NCBI GenBank assembly: GCA_902523895.1
Contig: CABZAZ010000003.1
Location: forward strand, 1-64,000
Origin: an uncultured Pelagibacteraceae bacterium
GTDB lineage: Bacteria; Pseudomonadota; Alphaproteobacteria; Pelagibacterales; Pelagibacteraceae
DNA: 64,000 nucleotides
Direction: 5' to 3'
The notes under the pieces were generated by a model. The model saw only the letters and a program-made list of their open reading frames with translations, was not told the DNA's origin and made no database searches. Position 1 is the first letter of the stretch. The number at the start of each line of letters is the position of its first letter. The position numbers and the translations under genes are program-made. This document shows positions 45,918 through 54,586 of the stretch, in pieces.

Positions 45918-47024
45918 TTGAAAAAATTTGAATTTAAAGTTTTAAAAAAAAGTAAATTTGCAAGACTTGGTTTAATTCAAACTCATAGAGGTAATATTGA
46001 AACACCAGCTTTTATGCCTGTGGGGACCCAAGCTACAGTAAAAGCTTGTACAATTGATGATATAAAAAAAACAGGATCACAAATTATTTTATCTAATACT
46101 TATCATTTAATGATACGCCCAGGCGTAGAACGAATTGAACATGCTGGTGGTCTTCATGAATTTATGAATTGTGATCTTCCAATACTTACAGACTCGGGTG
46201 GGTTTCAAGTAATGTCATTGTCAAAATTAAATGAAATAGATAAAGAAAAAGGCGCAATTTTTAACTCACACATTGATGGTAAAAAGTTTTACCTTAGTCC
46301 TGAAGAAAGTATAAGAATTCAATTAGGATTAAATTCAGATATTGTGATGGTAATGGATGAGTGTCCGAAAAAAACAAATGATTATCAAATTATAGATAAA
46401 TCTATGAATTTGTCTTTGTATTGGGCTGATAGATCCAAAAAAGCTTTTGGAAATAATCCTCATAAAGCTCTATTTGGTATAGTACAAGGTGGTTTGTTTA
46501 AAGATTTGAGACTAAAATCTTTAAAAGGACTTTTAAAAATTGGATTTGATGGTTATGCATTAGGTGGTTTAGCAGTTGGAGAAACTCAAGGCGAAATGTT
46601 TACAGTTTTGGAAGATATTAAAGAGCATTTGCCAGATAATAAACCTCATTATTTAATGGGCGTTGGTACTCCAAATGACATCTTAGGTGCTGTTAAAAGG
46701 GGTATTGATATGTTCGATTGCGTTCTTCCAACAAGATCAGGTAGAACTGGACTTGCCTTTACTTGGCAGGGAAGGGTAAATATTAAAAATAATAAATACC
46801 AAAATGATAATACTCCGCTAGATCCTGAATGTAAAAATCTAAATTTGAATAGATATTCAAAAAATTATCTTAACCATTTGTTTAACACTAATGAGATACT
46901 TGGATCGATGTTATTAACGTTACACAATATAAATTTCTATCAAGAATTAATGAAAACTATTAGAGAAAATATCCAAAATGACACATTTGATGCTTTTCAT
47001 GATAAATACATAGATAAGTTGTAA
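45918..47024 (+). CDS. tgt: Queuine tRNA-ribosyltransferase
   Basis: Exchanges guanine-34 for the queuosine precursor in tRNAs with GUN anticodons. NTPAFMPVGTQATVKA-like segment ETPAFMPVGTQATVK, LSNTYHLMIRPG, LTDSGGFQVMSL (catalytic aspartate), GIVQGGLFKDLR, YALGGLAVGE and FDCVLPTRSGRTGLAFTW are diagnostic. Length 368 fits. The start appears to be TTG 45918; no ATG or GTG in frame is closer to the conserved N-terminus. The end is followed by the tRNA-Lys promoter region. Confidence 0.95.
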   Translation: MKKFEFKVLKKSKFARLGLIQTHRGNIETPAFMPVGTQATVKACTIDDIKKTGSQIILSNTYHLMIRPGVERIEHAGGLHEFMNCDLPILTDSGGFQVMSLSKLNEIDKEKGAIFNSHIDGKKFYLSPEESIRIQLGLNSDIVMVMDECPKKTNDYQIIDKSMNLSLYWADRSKKAFGNNPHKALFGIVQGGLFKDLRLKSLKGLLKIGFDGYALGGLAVGETQGEMFTVLEDIKEHLPDNKPHYLMGVGTPNDILGAVKRGIDMFDCVLPTRSGRTGLAFTWQGRVNIKNNKYQNDNTPLDPECKNLNLNRYSKNYLNHLFNTNEILGSMLLTLHNINFYQELMKTIRENIQNDTFDAFHDKYIDKL

Positions 47025-47054
47025 ATAGTGAAGTTATTTTTTTCAAATTCCTGT

Positions 47055-47082
47055 TTGAAATATTTAGATTATTCTATATATA
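47055..47082 (+). promoter_or_regulatory. Promoter of tRNA-Lys
   Basis: TTGAAA (47055-47060) and TATATA (47077-47082) with a 16-bp spacer lie 22 bases before the tRNA. TATACA two bases further is an alternative -10 with spacer 18. Confidence 0.6.
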
Positions 47083-47104
47083 CATTTCATCTTGAAGTGA
47101 ATAT

Positions 47105-47180
<76 letters not shown>

Positions 47181-47184
47181 TATT

Positions 47185-48018
47185 TTAGGCAATCGGTGGG
47201 TATTTAATAATTATTTCGTTCAACCAAGTTTGTATATTTCTTATTCTACTATCAGATGAAGGATGAGTGCTCATAAATTGAGGAGGTTCCTTACCTTTGT
47301 TCTCTTCTTTCATCCTCTCCCATATTTTTTCAGTTTCTCTAATATCATAACCAGATAAAGAGGAAAAAATCATACCTAAATAATCAGCCTCACTTTCCTG
47401 TTTTCTATTGAAAGGGTTCATTATACCAATTGATGAAATTAGACCAACAGTGTCCATACCAGTTGATCTATTAATTTGACTGAGTGCTCCACCACTAAAA
47501 ATATCAATAAGTGTAGTGCCTGTTTGCACCAGAACTCCACGACTTGCTCTTTCAACAGAATGTTTTGCAACAGCATGAGCAATTTCATGACCCATAACAG
47601 CCGCTAATCCATTGGTGTTTTTTGTAATTTTAAGCATACCACTATAAACAGCAATTTTACCTCCCGGCATACACCAAGCATTTTTGATTTTATCATTATC
47701 AATTAAAATATATTCCCACTTAAAATTTGCTGTCGGATCTGGAAGATTTGATTTATCAAAATAAACTGATATTGAATCTTCCATCTTTTTTCCTATTTCT
47801 TTTATTTCATTAATAGATTTCGTATCTTTGATTAATTTTTCTTTTTCTTTTACTTTTTCATAAATTTGGGCAGCTTGAGAATTTAATTTTGATTCTGGGA
47901 TAAGTTTAAGTTGTTTTCTATCTGTAATTGGAGCAGTAGTACAAGAGTTAATTACAATACTGCAACAACCACAGCCCATATAAGTTAAAAATTTTCTTCT
48001 ATTCATTTTGTAAGACAT
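47185..48018 (-). CDS. M48-family metallopeptidase, probably Tat-exported
   Basis: Zinc peptidase resembling LoiP/BepA-type envelope quality-control proteases. AAVMGHEIAHAVAKHSVE holds the HExxH zinc motif and ESEADYLGMIF the third ligand; MSTHPSSDSRIRNI is the typical substrate-site end. The N-terminus MNRRKFLTYMGCGCC has an RRxFL twin-arginine pattern followed by cysteines and INSC, a poor lipobox. The 277-residue protein is thus probably exported folded through the TatABC system encoded in this window. ATG at residue 5 is an alternative start. Divergent from the 25-codon microprotein and DUF502 gene. Confidence 0.88.
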   Translation of the reverse strand: MSYKMNRRKFLTYMGCGCCSIVINSCTTAPITDRKQLKLIPESKLNSQAAQIYEKVKEKEKLIKDTKSINEIKEIGKKMEDSISVYFDKSNLPDPTANFKWEYILIDNDKIKNAWCMPGGKIAVYSGMLKITKNTNGLAAVMGHEIAHAVAKHSVERASRGVLVQTGTTLIDIFSGGALSQINRSTGMDTVGLISSIGIMNPFNRKQESEADYLGMIFSSLSGYDIRETEKIWERMKEENKGKEPPQFMSTHPSSDSRIRNIQTWLNEIIIKYPPIA

Positions 48019-48033
48019 TGATATTATATAACA

Positions 48034-48111
48034 ATGAATCTAAATAATAAAATATTATTAATATTATTCATAATAGCAATAGCTTTTGTGATATTTTCAA
48101 GTTTTAGATAA
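48034..48111 (+). CDS. 25-residue single-helix membrane microprotein
   Basis: Too short for the ORF track. ATG 48034 opens a 25-codon frame, MNLNNKILLILFIIAIAFV followed by IFSSFR: two asparagines and a lysine, then one uninterrupted membrane helix with a basic end. Its TAA shares a base with the ATG of the DUF502 membrane-protein gene (TAATG), the coupling pattern used by real neighbours throughout this window. No clear ribosome site precedes it. It may be a tiny membrane partner of the DUF502 protein or a leader peptide controlling its translation. Could still be chance. Confidence 0.5.
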   Translation: MNLNNKILLILFIIAIAFVIFSSFR

Positions 48112-48731
48112 TGGCAAAACAAAAAAAAAAGAGATCAATTAGTTTAATTCTTCGGAATTATTTTATTACCGGCGTAGTGGTTTTAATACCTATTGGTTTT
48201 ACTTTATATTTAAGTAAAATATTAATTGGAATTTCATCTAAAATAATTCCAGAAAATATAAATCCAAATAGCTATCTACCTTTTGAAATTCCTGGATTAG
48301 AAATTATAATTTCAGTAATTTTTATTACTATCGTCGGAGGTTTATCTCTATCTTTTTTAGGTAAACGAATTCTTAAACTTATCGATGACTTATTTAAAAG
48401 AATTCCAGTTCTAAGAACTATTTATTCTGCAATAGTCCAAATGACAGAAACATTTTCTAACAAAGACCAGAATGATAAAAAGAGTGTTGTTTTAGTTGAG
48501 TATCCTAGAAAAGGTGTTTGGGCAGTTGGTTTTGCAACAAAAGAAAATAAGGGTGAAATGGCAGAAAAAACAAATAAGAAATTGATTAACGTTTTTGTCC
48601 CAACAACACCAAACCCTACAAGTGGTTTCTTACTAATGTTCCCGATCGATGAAGTTATATATCTTAACATGACTTTTGAAGAAGCTTCTAAATTTATTGT
48701 ATCCGCTGGAACATCTTCAGGTAAGAGTTAA
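48111..48731 (+). CDS. DUF502 family inner-membrane protein
   Basis: A 206-residue protein with two N-terminal membrane helices (FITGVVVLIPIGFTLYLSK and IIISVIFITIVGGLSLSFLG) and a C-terminal soluble part. Family hallmarks are RIPVLRTIYSAIVQMTETF, FATKENKG and VFVPTTPNPTSGFLLMFP. Function of the family is unknown; in alphaproteobacteria it commonly lies beside recG, as here, with tail-to-tail overlap of 4 bases. It is translationally linked to the 25-codon frame upstream. Confidence 0.88.
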   Translation: MAKQKKKRSISLILRNYFITGVVVLIPIGFTLYLSKILIGISSKIIPENINPNSYLPFEIPGLEIIISVIFITIVGGLSLSFLGKRILKLIDDLFKRIPVLRTIYSAIVQMTETFSNKDQNDKKSVVLVEYPRKGVWAVGFATKENKGEMAEKTNKKLINVFVPTTPNPTSGFLLMFPIDEVIYLNMTFEEASKFIVSAGTSSGKS

Positions 48732-50773
48732 GCAATATCATTAATTATATCAGCTCTATCGTATAATTTAATCAATGGTTTAAATTTACTAATATCTTCA
48801 TTGCAATTTTCAATCCTTTTTATTTCTTTTTCAGCCAAAATAAAAAGATTATGATTATGAATTGGATCTGCTAACCTGAAGTTTTTTATTCCACTTTGTT
48901 TGAAACCTAAAATGTCACCAAAGCCTCTCAATTTCATATCTTCTTCAGATATTTTAAAACCATCATTAGAGTCTTTTAGTATATTAATTCTTTTTTTTGC
49001 ATTATCACTTAAATTTGACTTAAACATTAAAATACATGATGAATCTTTACTACCCCTTCCAACTCTACCTCTAAGCTGATGCAGTTGAGATAAACCAAAT
49101 TTATTTGCATTTTCAATAATTATTACATTTGCATTAGGGAAATCAATACCAACTTCAATTATAGTGGTTGAAACCAAAATCTTAAATTCATTTTTTAAGA
49201 ATTTGTTTAAGATTACTTCCTTTTCATCAGTTGTAGTTTTACCGTGAAGTAAAAAAACTTGTTTAGGAAATAATTTATTTAAGTATTCAAATTTTTTAAC
49301 TGCAGAAGAATGATCAATCTTTTTAGATTCTTCAATTAAAGGGCAAACCCAAAATATTTGATTTCCTAGTTTGATTTCTTTTTTAACAAATTTTATTACA
49401 TCATCAATTTTATCTTCAAGTTTGCTATAGGTTTTTATTGGTTTACGAATATTCGGTTTTTCGTGAATAATTGAAAGATCCATATCACCATAAATAGTCA
49501 TTGTTAAAGTACGTGGGATTGGTGTAGCAGTCATCAAAAGAACATCACAATCTTTCCCAGCTTTGTCAGATAATTTTTTTCTTTGATTTACTCCAAATTT
49601 ATGTTGTTCATCTATAATTATTAATCCAAGTTTTTTAAATTCAACTTTTTTTTGGAAAAGTGCATGTGTTCCAAAAATTATATCAATTTGTTTATTAGAT
49701 ATTTTGTTGAGGATTACTCTCTTATCTTTGTATGAGGATTTACCAGATAGTAAATCAATTTTAATATTTTGAGAAAATAGTTTTTTAGCCAGAAGAAAAT
49801 GTTGTCTAGCTAATATTTCAGTTGGTGCCATTACTGCTACCTGAAAACCAGAATTAATTGTATTAAATGCAGATAGCAAAGATACAATTGTTTTTCCACT
49901 GCCAACATCTCCTTGAAGCAATCTAAACATTTTATTTTCAGAGCATAAGTCGTTATTTATTTCACTTAATGTTTTTTTCTGGTCATTTGTTAATGAGAAA
50001 TTAAGTTTAGATATAATTTCATTTTGTTTTTTTATATCAAAAATTTTTTTTGTTTTTTTTATTCTTTTAATCTTTTTTCGTATTTCAGAGTTTACTAAAA
50101 ACGTGGAGAAAATTTCATCATAAGCTAGTCTTAGATAAAAATTTTCTTTAAATTTACCAATATTTTCAGGTTCATGTAATTTTTTAATAGAGTCATTCCA
50201 ACTTATATTGTTAAATTTTTTCAATATATCTTTTGAATGCCATTCTTCAATTTTTGGTAAATTATTTATTATTTGTAAAATTATTTTATTATAAACTTTT
50301 TCACTTATTCCCTCAGTTAATGAATAGCTATTATGTTTTTGTTTAATTATCGAAGAGTCCTCTGAAATATATTTTGGATTTGTTAATTGATATTTATTTC
50401 TAAAATATTTTATTTTACCACTTATAGTAACCTCTTTGCCAATGGGTAATATTTTTTTGATGTAGCCTTCGTAACTGTTAAAAAAAACACAATCTATTTC
50501 GCCACTGTCATCTTTGCATAAAACCCTATTGGGTAAGTTTCTAACTCTTGGGAATGAATATTTTAGAGGTATTATGGTTATGGTCTGTATTTCATCTATC
50601 TTTAAATCTTTTATTTTAGATGATAAACTTCTATCAGTGTAGGATTTTGGCAATTTCAACAATAAATCAAAAATAGTATTTATCTTTTTTCTCTTTAATA
50701 AATTCGAAGTTTTAGTTCCTACACCTTTTAGTAAATTTAGATCAGACAATAAGTATTCATAATTTCTTTTCAT
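48728..50773 (-). CDS. recG: ATP-dependent DNA helicase RecG
   Basis: Rescues stalled replication forks by branch migration. The N-terminal wedge OB domain lies around residues 60-150. The helicase motor has Walker A QGDVGSGKTIVSLL, Q/motif Ia APTEILARQHF, motif II IIDEQHKFGV, motif III MTATPIPRTLTM, motif V TTIIEVGIDFPNANV and motif VI QLRGRVGRG. Length 681 is normal. Divergent from sdhE across 28 bases, a conserved alphaproteobacterial pair. Confidence 0.96.
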   Translation of the reverse strand: MKRNYEYLLSDLNLLKGVGTKTSNLLKRKKINTIFDLLLKLPKSYTDRSLSSKIKDLKIDEIQTITIIPLKYSFPRVRNLPNRVLCKDDSGEIDCVFFNSYEGYIKKILPIGKEVTISGKIKYFRNKYQLTNPKYISEDSSIIKQKHNSYSLTEGISEKVYNKIILQIINNLPKIEEWHSKDILKKFNNISWNDSIKKLHEPENIGKFKENFYLRLAYDEIFSTFLVNSEIRKKIKRIKKTKKIFDIKKQNEIISKLNFSLTNDQKKTLSEINNDLCSENKMFRLLQGDVGSGKTIVSLLSAFNTINSGFQVAVMAPTEILARQHFLLAKKLFSQNIKIDLLSGKSSYKDKRVILNKISNKQIDIIFGTHALFQKKVEFKKLGLIIIDEQHKFGVNQRKKLSDKAGKDCDVLLMTATPIPRTLTMTIYGDMDLSIIHEKPNIRKPIKTYSKLEDKIDDVIKFVKKEIKLGNQIFWVCPLIEESKKIDHSSAVKKFEYLNKLFPKQVFLLHGKTTTDEKEVILNKFLKNEFKILVSTTIIEVGIDFPNANVIIIENANKFGLSQLHQLRGRVGRGSKDSSCILMFKSNLSDNAKKRINILKDSNDGFKISEEDMKLRGFGDILGFKQSGIKNFRLADPIHNHNLFILAEKEIKRIENCNEDISKFKPLIKLYDRADIINDIA

Positions 50774-50801
50774 ATCTACAAACTGATATTATATTCTTAT
50801 T

Positions 50802-51059
50802 ATGACTACCGATATAGAACAAATTAAAAAAAAAATTATTTACAGATCAAATTATCGTGGCACAAAAGAAATGGATAAACTTTTAGGTGCATTTACAAGA
50901 AAATATTTAAATCAATTAAATATGGAAGACCTAAATCAATTGATTAAACTCTTAGAGATTGATGATAATAACCTTTATAATTTCTATAATGGTTTGAACA
51001 CAGACATACAATTTGAAGACAATAGAATTAATAAATTATTTAAAAATTTTAAGTATTAA
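50802..51059 (+). CDS. sdhE: FAD assembly factor SdhE (succinate dehydrogenase assembly factor 2)
   Basis: Helps attach FAD to succinate dehydrogenase. KKIIYRSNYRGTKEMDKLLGAF has the RGxxE motif in the variant RGTKE that defines the family, and MEDLNQLIKLLEIDDNNLYNF follows as the helical core. Length 85 is typical. It stands head-to-head with recG as in other alphaproteobacteria. Confidence 0.9.
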   Translation: MTTDIEQIKKKIIYRSNYRGTKEMDKLLGAFTRKYLNQLNMEDLNQLIKLLEIDDNNLYNFYNGLNTDIQFEDNRINKLFKNFKY

Positions 51060-51068
51060 AAGTTTTAA

Positions 51069-51158
51069 TGGCGGAGAGACTGGGATTCGAACCCAGGAAA
51101 GAGTTGCCCCTTTGCCGGTTTTCAAGACCGGTGCTTTCAACCGCTCAGCCATCTCTCC
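51069..51158 (-). tRNA. tRNA-Ser (anticodon UGA)
   Basis: A 90-base class II tRNA with encoded CCA. On the minus strand the acceptor GGAGAGA pairs with TCTCTCC, the D-arm follows (GGCTGAGCGGTTGAAAGC), the anticodon loop CTTGAAA has TGA, then a long variable arm and T-arm GGGTTCGAATCCC. The ORF 51013-51231 across it is the familiar false protein over tRNA-Ser. Confidence 0.97.
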
Positions 51159-51275
51159 GTGGACAAGGTTTTATAAGTATAATATTAAAATTCAACTAAA
51201 AAACAGAGCTATATTTTTTAAAAATTTTTAATTTAATCCTAGTTTGGTCCTTGTTATCCTATAAAATCTTACAAT

Positions 51276-51758
51276 ATGAATCTTACAAAAGGTTTTGTAA
51301 TTTTATTTATTTGTTTAATTGTTATAGCTAAAGTTTCATCTAAATTAATCTCAAATACTGGGAAGATTATACGTGGTGCATCAGCAGAAATTACTAACAC
51401 AAAAGATTTTAAGCCAATTTATAAGACTTTGGAAAAAAACAATAATCAAGTTAATAATGATATTTTGTTTTTAATTACATCTAGATGTTCTGGGTTGTTG
51501 AAACAAATTGCTATTCAAAAACAAAATGAAGATAAAGACTTATATAATCAATTGATTAATCTTGCGTTAATATACGCAAAAAAAACAATTACTTTAAAAG
51601 CAACTATAGACAAAATTAATGAAGATGATGCTAAAAATAAATCATTAATTATCATTAATGAATATAGTCAAATCTACAAATCATCAGACCAAGGTAAAAA
51701 TTCTGTTTTTGCAAATGATTTGTTGATATGTGAAAAATTTGGAAATCAAATTCAATAA
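51276..51758 (+). CDS. Unrecognised exported protein
   Basis: A 160-residue protein of unknown function. Residues 1-22 (GFVILFICLIVIAKVSS) form a signal peptide or membrane anchor; the rest is mostly helical and charged, with two cysteines (SRCSGLL and LICEKFG) far apart that could bond in the periplasm. No catalytic motif is visible. First gene of a compact set that follows tRNA-Ser, with TATAAAAT upstream as a possible -10 element. The next gene starts 3 bases after its stop. Confidence 0.65.
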   Translation: MNLTKGFVILFICLIVIAKVSSKLISNTGKIIRGASAEITNTKDFKPIYKTLEKNNNQVNNDILFLITSRCSGLLKQIAIQKQNEDKDLYNQLINLALIYAKKTITLKATIDKINEDDAKNKSLIIINEYSQIYKSSDQGKNSVFANDLLICEKFGNQIQ

Positions 51759-51761
51759 CTA

Positions 51762-52004
51762 ATGAAAAATAAAATTACAACTTGGATATTTGGAACTTTG
51801 TTCACTTTAGGTGTTTATGTAGCAATATATTTTACTGCCTTAAAAGAATACGATTTTGGAAGTTTTTTTGGTGAAATGACTCTCATTATGCTTATAGCTT
51901 TTATAATTGTAACAATTGTTGTAACTTTTTTTTTAATTTTTTTAATCATTTTAATTTCATTAATGTTGTGGGAAGTGATTAGAGGTATATTTAAAACAAA
52001 ATGA
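51762..52004 (+). CDS. Small two-helix membrane protein, unrecognised
   Basis: An 80-residue protein with helices at about 8-26 (WIFGTLFTLGVYVAIYFTA) and 38-72, the latter so long and Ile/Val/Leu-rich that it could be two. Short charged segment LKEYDFG lies between. No known family is recognised. The stop overlaps the start of the following zinc-ribbon gene (ATGA), so the pair is translated together. Confidence 0.6.
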   Translation: MKNKITTWIFGTLFTLGVYVAIYFTALKEYDFGSFFGEMTLIMLIAFIIVTIVVTFFLIFLIILISLMLWEVIRGIFKTK

Positions 52005-52252
52005 CAACTTTTTTATGCCCCGAGTGTGGTTGTAAGAATGATAAAATAAGAGGTTATGAGTTCTTTGCTAAAGATTTAGAACCATCTGATCCTTGGTCAG
52101 AAGAGTTTGAATTCATTAATTGTCCAAAATGTATAAGATCTATACCTGGATCTTTAGGTTATCGATATGGTAAAACAAAAACTTACGATAAAGCTAAAAA
52201 AAAATGGAATGATAAGTTTAAAAATCTATTTAGAGAGTATTTAGTTAAATGA
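52001..52252 (+). CDS. Small zinc-ribbon protein, unrecognised
   Basis: An 83-residue soluble protein with two CxxC knuckles: FLCPECGCKND (C6, C9) and NCPKCIRS (C41, C44), which should bind one zinc ion. Between them lies an acidic loop DLEPSDPWSEEFEF. No membrane helix or signal peptide. It starts and ends in 4-base overlaps with its neighbours, so it belongs to this operon. Zinc ribbons of this kind mediate protein or nucleic acid contact; the partner is unknown. Confidence 0.62.
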   Translation: MTTFLCPECGCKNDKIRGYEFFAKDLEPSDPWSEEFEFINCPKCIRSIPGSLGYRYGKTKTYDKAKKKWNDKFKNLFREYLVK

Positions 52253-52692
52253 AAAGAATATTAATGATAATCTTGTTTTTATTAGTCCCGATTTCACTTG
52301 AGGCCTCTTCTAAGACATTTTATGAATGTAATGACCCAAAAATTAAAAATTTTGAAATAACTAAAAGTAATCCAATTAAAGTTAAATTTTTTGGCAATGA
52401 AATTATAGGAAAAGCCTCAAAACATGATACTGGCCAAAAAACTTATGAGTGGGGAACAGTTTATCTAAAACAAAAGGTACAAATAAGATATTTCTATATT
52501 ATTGAAGAAAATAGGCTAGTTGTCCTTCAAATTGATTTAACAGATAAAGAATTAGATACTATTATAAAACAATCCAAAGCAGATAATACTGGTGTGGCTT
52601 TAGAAAAAACTAAGGCAGAAATTTTTTATGCAAAATATAAGATGAATGATAAAATTAAGAGGTTAGGCGAAAGTAAATGTAAAGAAAAATAG
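52249..52692 (+). CDS. Unrecognised small periplasmic protein
   Basis: A 147-residue protein with a clear signal peptide (ILMIILFLLVPISLEASS, cleavage near residue 20). The mature part is predicted mostly beta then helix and has two cysteines, YECNDPK near its start and SKCKEK at its end, well placed for one disulphide joining the termini. No known domain is recognised. It overlaps the zinc-ribbon gene by 4 bases. Confidence 0.65.
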   Translation: MKRILMIILFLLVPISLEASSKTFYECNDPKIKNFEITKSNPIKVKFFGNEIIGKASKHDTGQKTYEWGTVYLKQKVQIRYFYIIEENRLVVLQIDLTDKELDTIIKQSKADNTGVALEKTKAEIFYAKYKMNDKIKRLGESKCKEK

Positions 52693-52703
52693 GCTGTATT
52701 AAA

Positions 52704-53000
52704 ATGTCAAAAAATAATAAAGATTTAATTAACTTTAACCAAATCGCATTATTTGGAGCAATTATAATTTCGATTTTGATTTTTATTTTTGAATTTTCAC
52801 ATATTATAGGCTTAGGTTTAAGTGGTGGACAGGCATTTGCTTTTGCAATTGGTTATGTGGCTCCACCAACTATCATTGCTTTAGTTTTATCTTTTGTTTT
52901 TAATAAATTTAAATTTAACAATCAAAGCTTTAATAAATTTTGGTTTTGGATAATGATAATAACTTTGATTACCTATGTAGCTAATTCATTAGTTAGTTAA
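52704..53000 (+). CDS. Small three-helix membrane protein, unrecognised
   Basis: A 98-residue membrane protein with helices near 12-30, 40-62 and 75-95. GLGLSGGQAFAFAIGYVAPP in the first loop and second helix is the most distinctive part, and the N-terminus is cytoplasmic by the positive-inside pattern (SKNNKDL). Family unknown. It is followed immediately, without a gap, by the YugP-type peptidase. Confidence 0.62.
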   Translation: MSKNNKDLINFNQIALFGAIIISILIFIFEFSHIIGLGLSGGQAFAFAIGYVAPPTIIALVLSFVFNKFKFNNQSFNKFWFWIMIITLITYVANSLVS

Positions 53001-53684
53001 ATGATATATTTGATTTTAAGTGCGTTTGTTTATTTTATACCTGGTCTTTGGGTTAATTACACACTGAATAAACACAATGATGTTCTTCCTAATATGCCAT
53101 TTACAGCCAAGGAATTTGGAGAGCAATTATTAAAGGAAAAAGGTTTAGACGATGTAAAAATTGAAACTACTAAAGATGGAGATCAGTACGATTTAATTGA
53201 TAAAGCTGTGAGAGTTGAACCGTCAAGAATTGATAGAAGGAGTTTAACAAGTATAACAGTTATGTGCCATGAAATTGGTCACGCAATTCAACATAAAGAA
53301 AAATATCCACCTTTAGAGAGAAGATATAAAATAGCTAAAGTAACTAATTTTCTAACAAAATTAGCAACTGGAATTGGTTACATTGGTATACCTGCAATAC
53401 TAGCAACGGGAGCATTACCTTTAATTAGAGTTTGTTTAATTGTAGTTTTTGCATCAGTACTTATTTCTATGATTATTCACTTAATAACCTTAGATGTAGA
53501 ATTAGATGCAAGTTTTAAAAGAGCAATGCCAATTTTAGAAAAAAAAATTCCTCAAGAGCATCATTCTGCATGTAAATCTATCTTGCGCGTATGTGCTTTT
53601 ACTTATGTGATTGCGTCTTTAACGAGTATTTTTCAAGTTAGAAATTTATGGATGTTCGTAAGAATATTTTTATTCAGAAGGTAA
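53001..53684 (+). CDS. YugP-type zinc metallopeptidase (membrane)
   Basis: A 227-residue membrane-associated neutral zinc peptidase. VMCHEIGHAIQHKEKYPPLERR carries HExxH, and DVELDASFKRAMPIL supplies the third ligand of the YugP/PF04298 family. Hydrophobic helices lie at the N-terminus, about 130-160 and near the C-terminus. Upstream EPSRIDRRSLTSITV is the usual lead-in. It starts on the base after the previous stop and closes the small-gene cluster. A processing or quality-control role on the neighbouring small membrane proteins is possible but unproven. Confidence 0.82.
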   Translation: MIYLILSAFVYFIPGLWVNYTLNKHNDVLPNMPFTAKEFGEQLLKEKGLDDVKIETTKDGDQYDLIDKAVRVEPSRIDRRSLTSITVMCHEIGHAIQHKEKYPPLERRYKIAKVTNFLTKLATGIGYIGIPAILATGALPLIRVCLIVVFASVLISMIIHLITLDVELDASFKRAMPILEKKIPQEHHSACKSILRVCAFTYVIASLTSIFQVRNLWMFVRIFLFRR

Positions 53685-53707
53685 TTCAGTTATTTAAAAA
53701 ATAATAT

Positions 53708-54586
53708 ATGAACCAACATTTTAATAAAGGATTAATACTTACTTCTTTAGGATCCTTTTGGTGGGGTTTTATTGGAGTTATATATTTTGAATATGTTGCT
53801 TTTATAGGACATGTTGAATTGGTTGTGCATAGATGTTTATGGACAGCTGTTATGTTAATTTTGACAACACTTTTTTTAAAAAAATGGAAACTTTTTTTAA
53901 AAAGTATTTCAAATAAAAGGAATCTTTTTTATCTTTTTATATCAGGTTCTTTAATATTTATTAATTGGGCTATTTGGATTTACGCTGTAGCTACGGAAAG
54001 AATAATAGATGCTAGTTTTGGATATTTTATAATGCCAATTATTAGTGTTTTGTTGGGATATATATTTTTTAAAGAAAAATTAAATAAAAAAAGAATTTTT
54101 TCTATTCTGTTAGTAATCATATCTATTTTGATTATGATTTTTCTAAATATAAAAACACTTCCATGGGTTGGTATAATCGTTGCTTTAAGTTGGGCATTTT
54201 ATAATCTTGTGAGAAAAAAAATTGATATAGAAACTGATATAGGACTTTTAATAGAGAGTTTATATATTTTTCCTTTTGCCCTTATTGTCTTTTACTTTAT
54301 TTTTGATATGGGGTTAAATGACTTTAGTTTGTCTAACCCAGGTTTGAGTATGTTTCTATTATTAGCGGGACCCATGACTGTGATTCCTTTATTTCTATAT
54401 GTACGAGGTGTTGAATTAATTGGTCTAGGAGCTACAGGAATGATTTTTTATATTACACCTACATTGCAGTTTATTTTAGGCTACTTTTATTACAATGAGG
54501 ATTTTTCACTAATTAAATTAGTGAGTTTTATTATTATCTGGATTGCTGTAATTATATATCTTAAAGATCTTTATGAAACTAATTAG
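53708..54586 (+). CDS. rarD: RarD/EamA-family transporter
   Basis: Ten-helix drug/metabolite transporter of 292 residues with two EamA repeats. GSFWWGFIGVIYFEYV, VVHRCLWTAVMLIL and NWAIWIYAVATERIIDASFGYFIMPIISVLLGYIFFKEKL match RarD proteins (chloramphenicol-sensitivity family). The natural substrate is unknown. It overlaps mltB by 14 bases, which links it to cell-wall genes only by position. Confidence 0.86.
   Translation: MNQHFNKGLILTSLGSFWWGFIGVIYFEYVAFIGHVELVVHRCLWTAVMLILTTLFLKKWKLFLKSISNKRNLFYLFISGSLIFINWAIWIYAVATERIIDASFGYFIMPIISVLLGYIFFKEKLNKKRIFSILLVIISILIMIFLNIKTLPWVGIIVALSWAFYNLVRKKIDIETDIGLLIESLYIFPFALIVFYFIFDMGLNDFSLSNPGLSMFLLLAGPMTVIPLFLYVRGVELIGLGATGMIFYITPTLQFILGYFYYNEDFSLIKLVSFIIIWIAVIIYLKDLYETN

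Noticed and set aside
51013-51231. 72-residue ORF GGETGIRTQERVAPLPVF... on the plus strand
   Set aside because: It runs antisense through tRNA-Ser(UGA); this is the well-known false ORF created by that tRNA.
51069-53707. Integration of the small-gene cluster at tRNA-Ser with a duplicated attachment site
   Set aside because: I found no second copy of the tRNA 3' end and no integrase in the stretch, so insertion is not supported directly.
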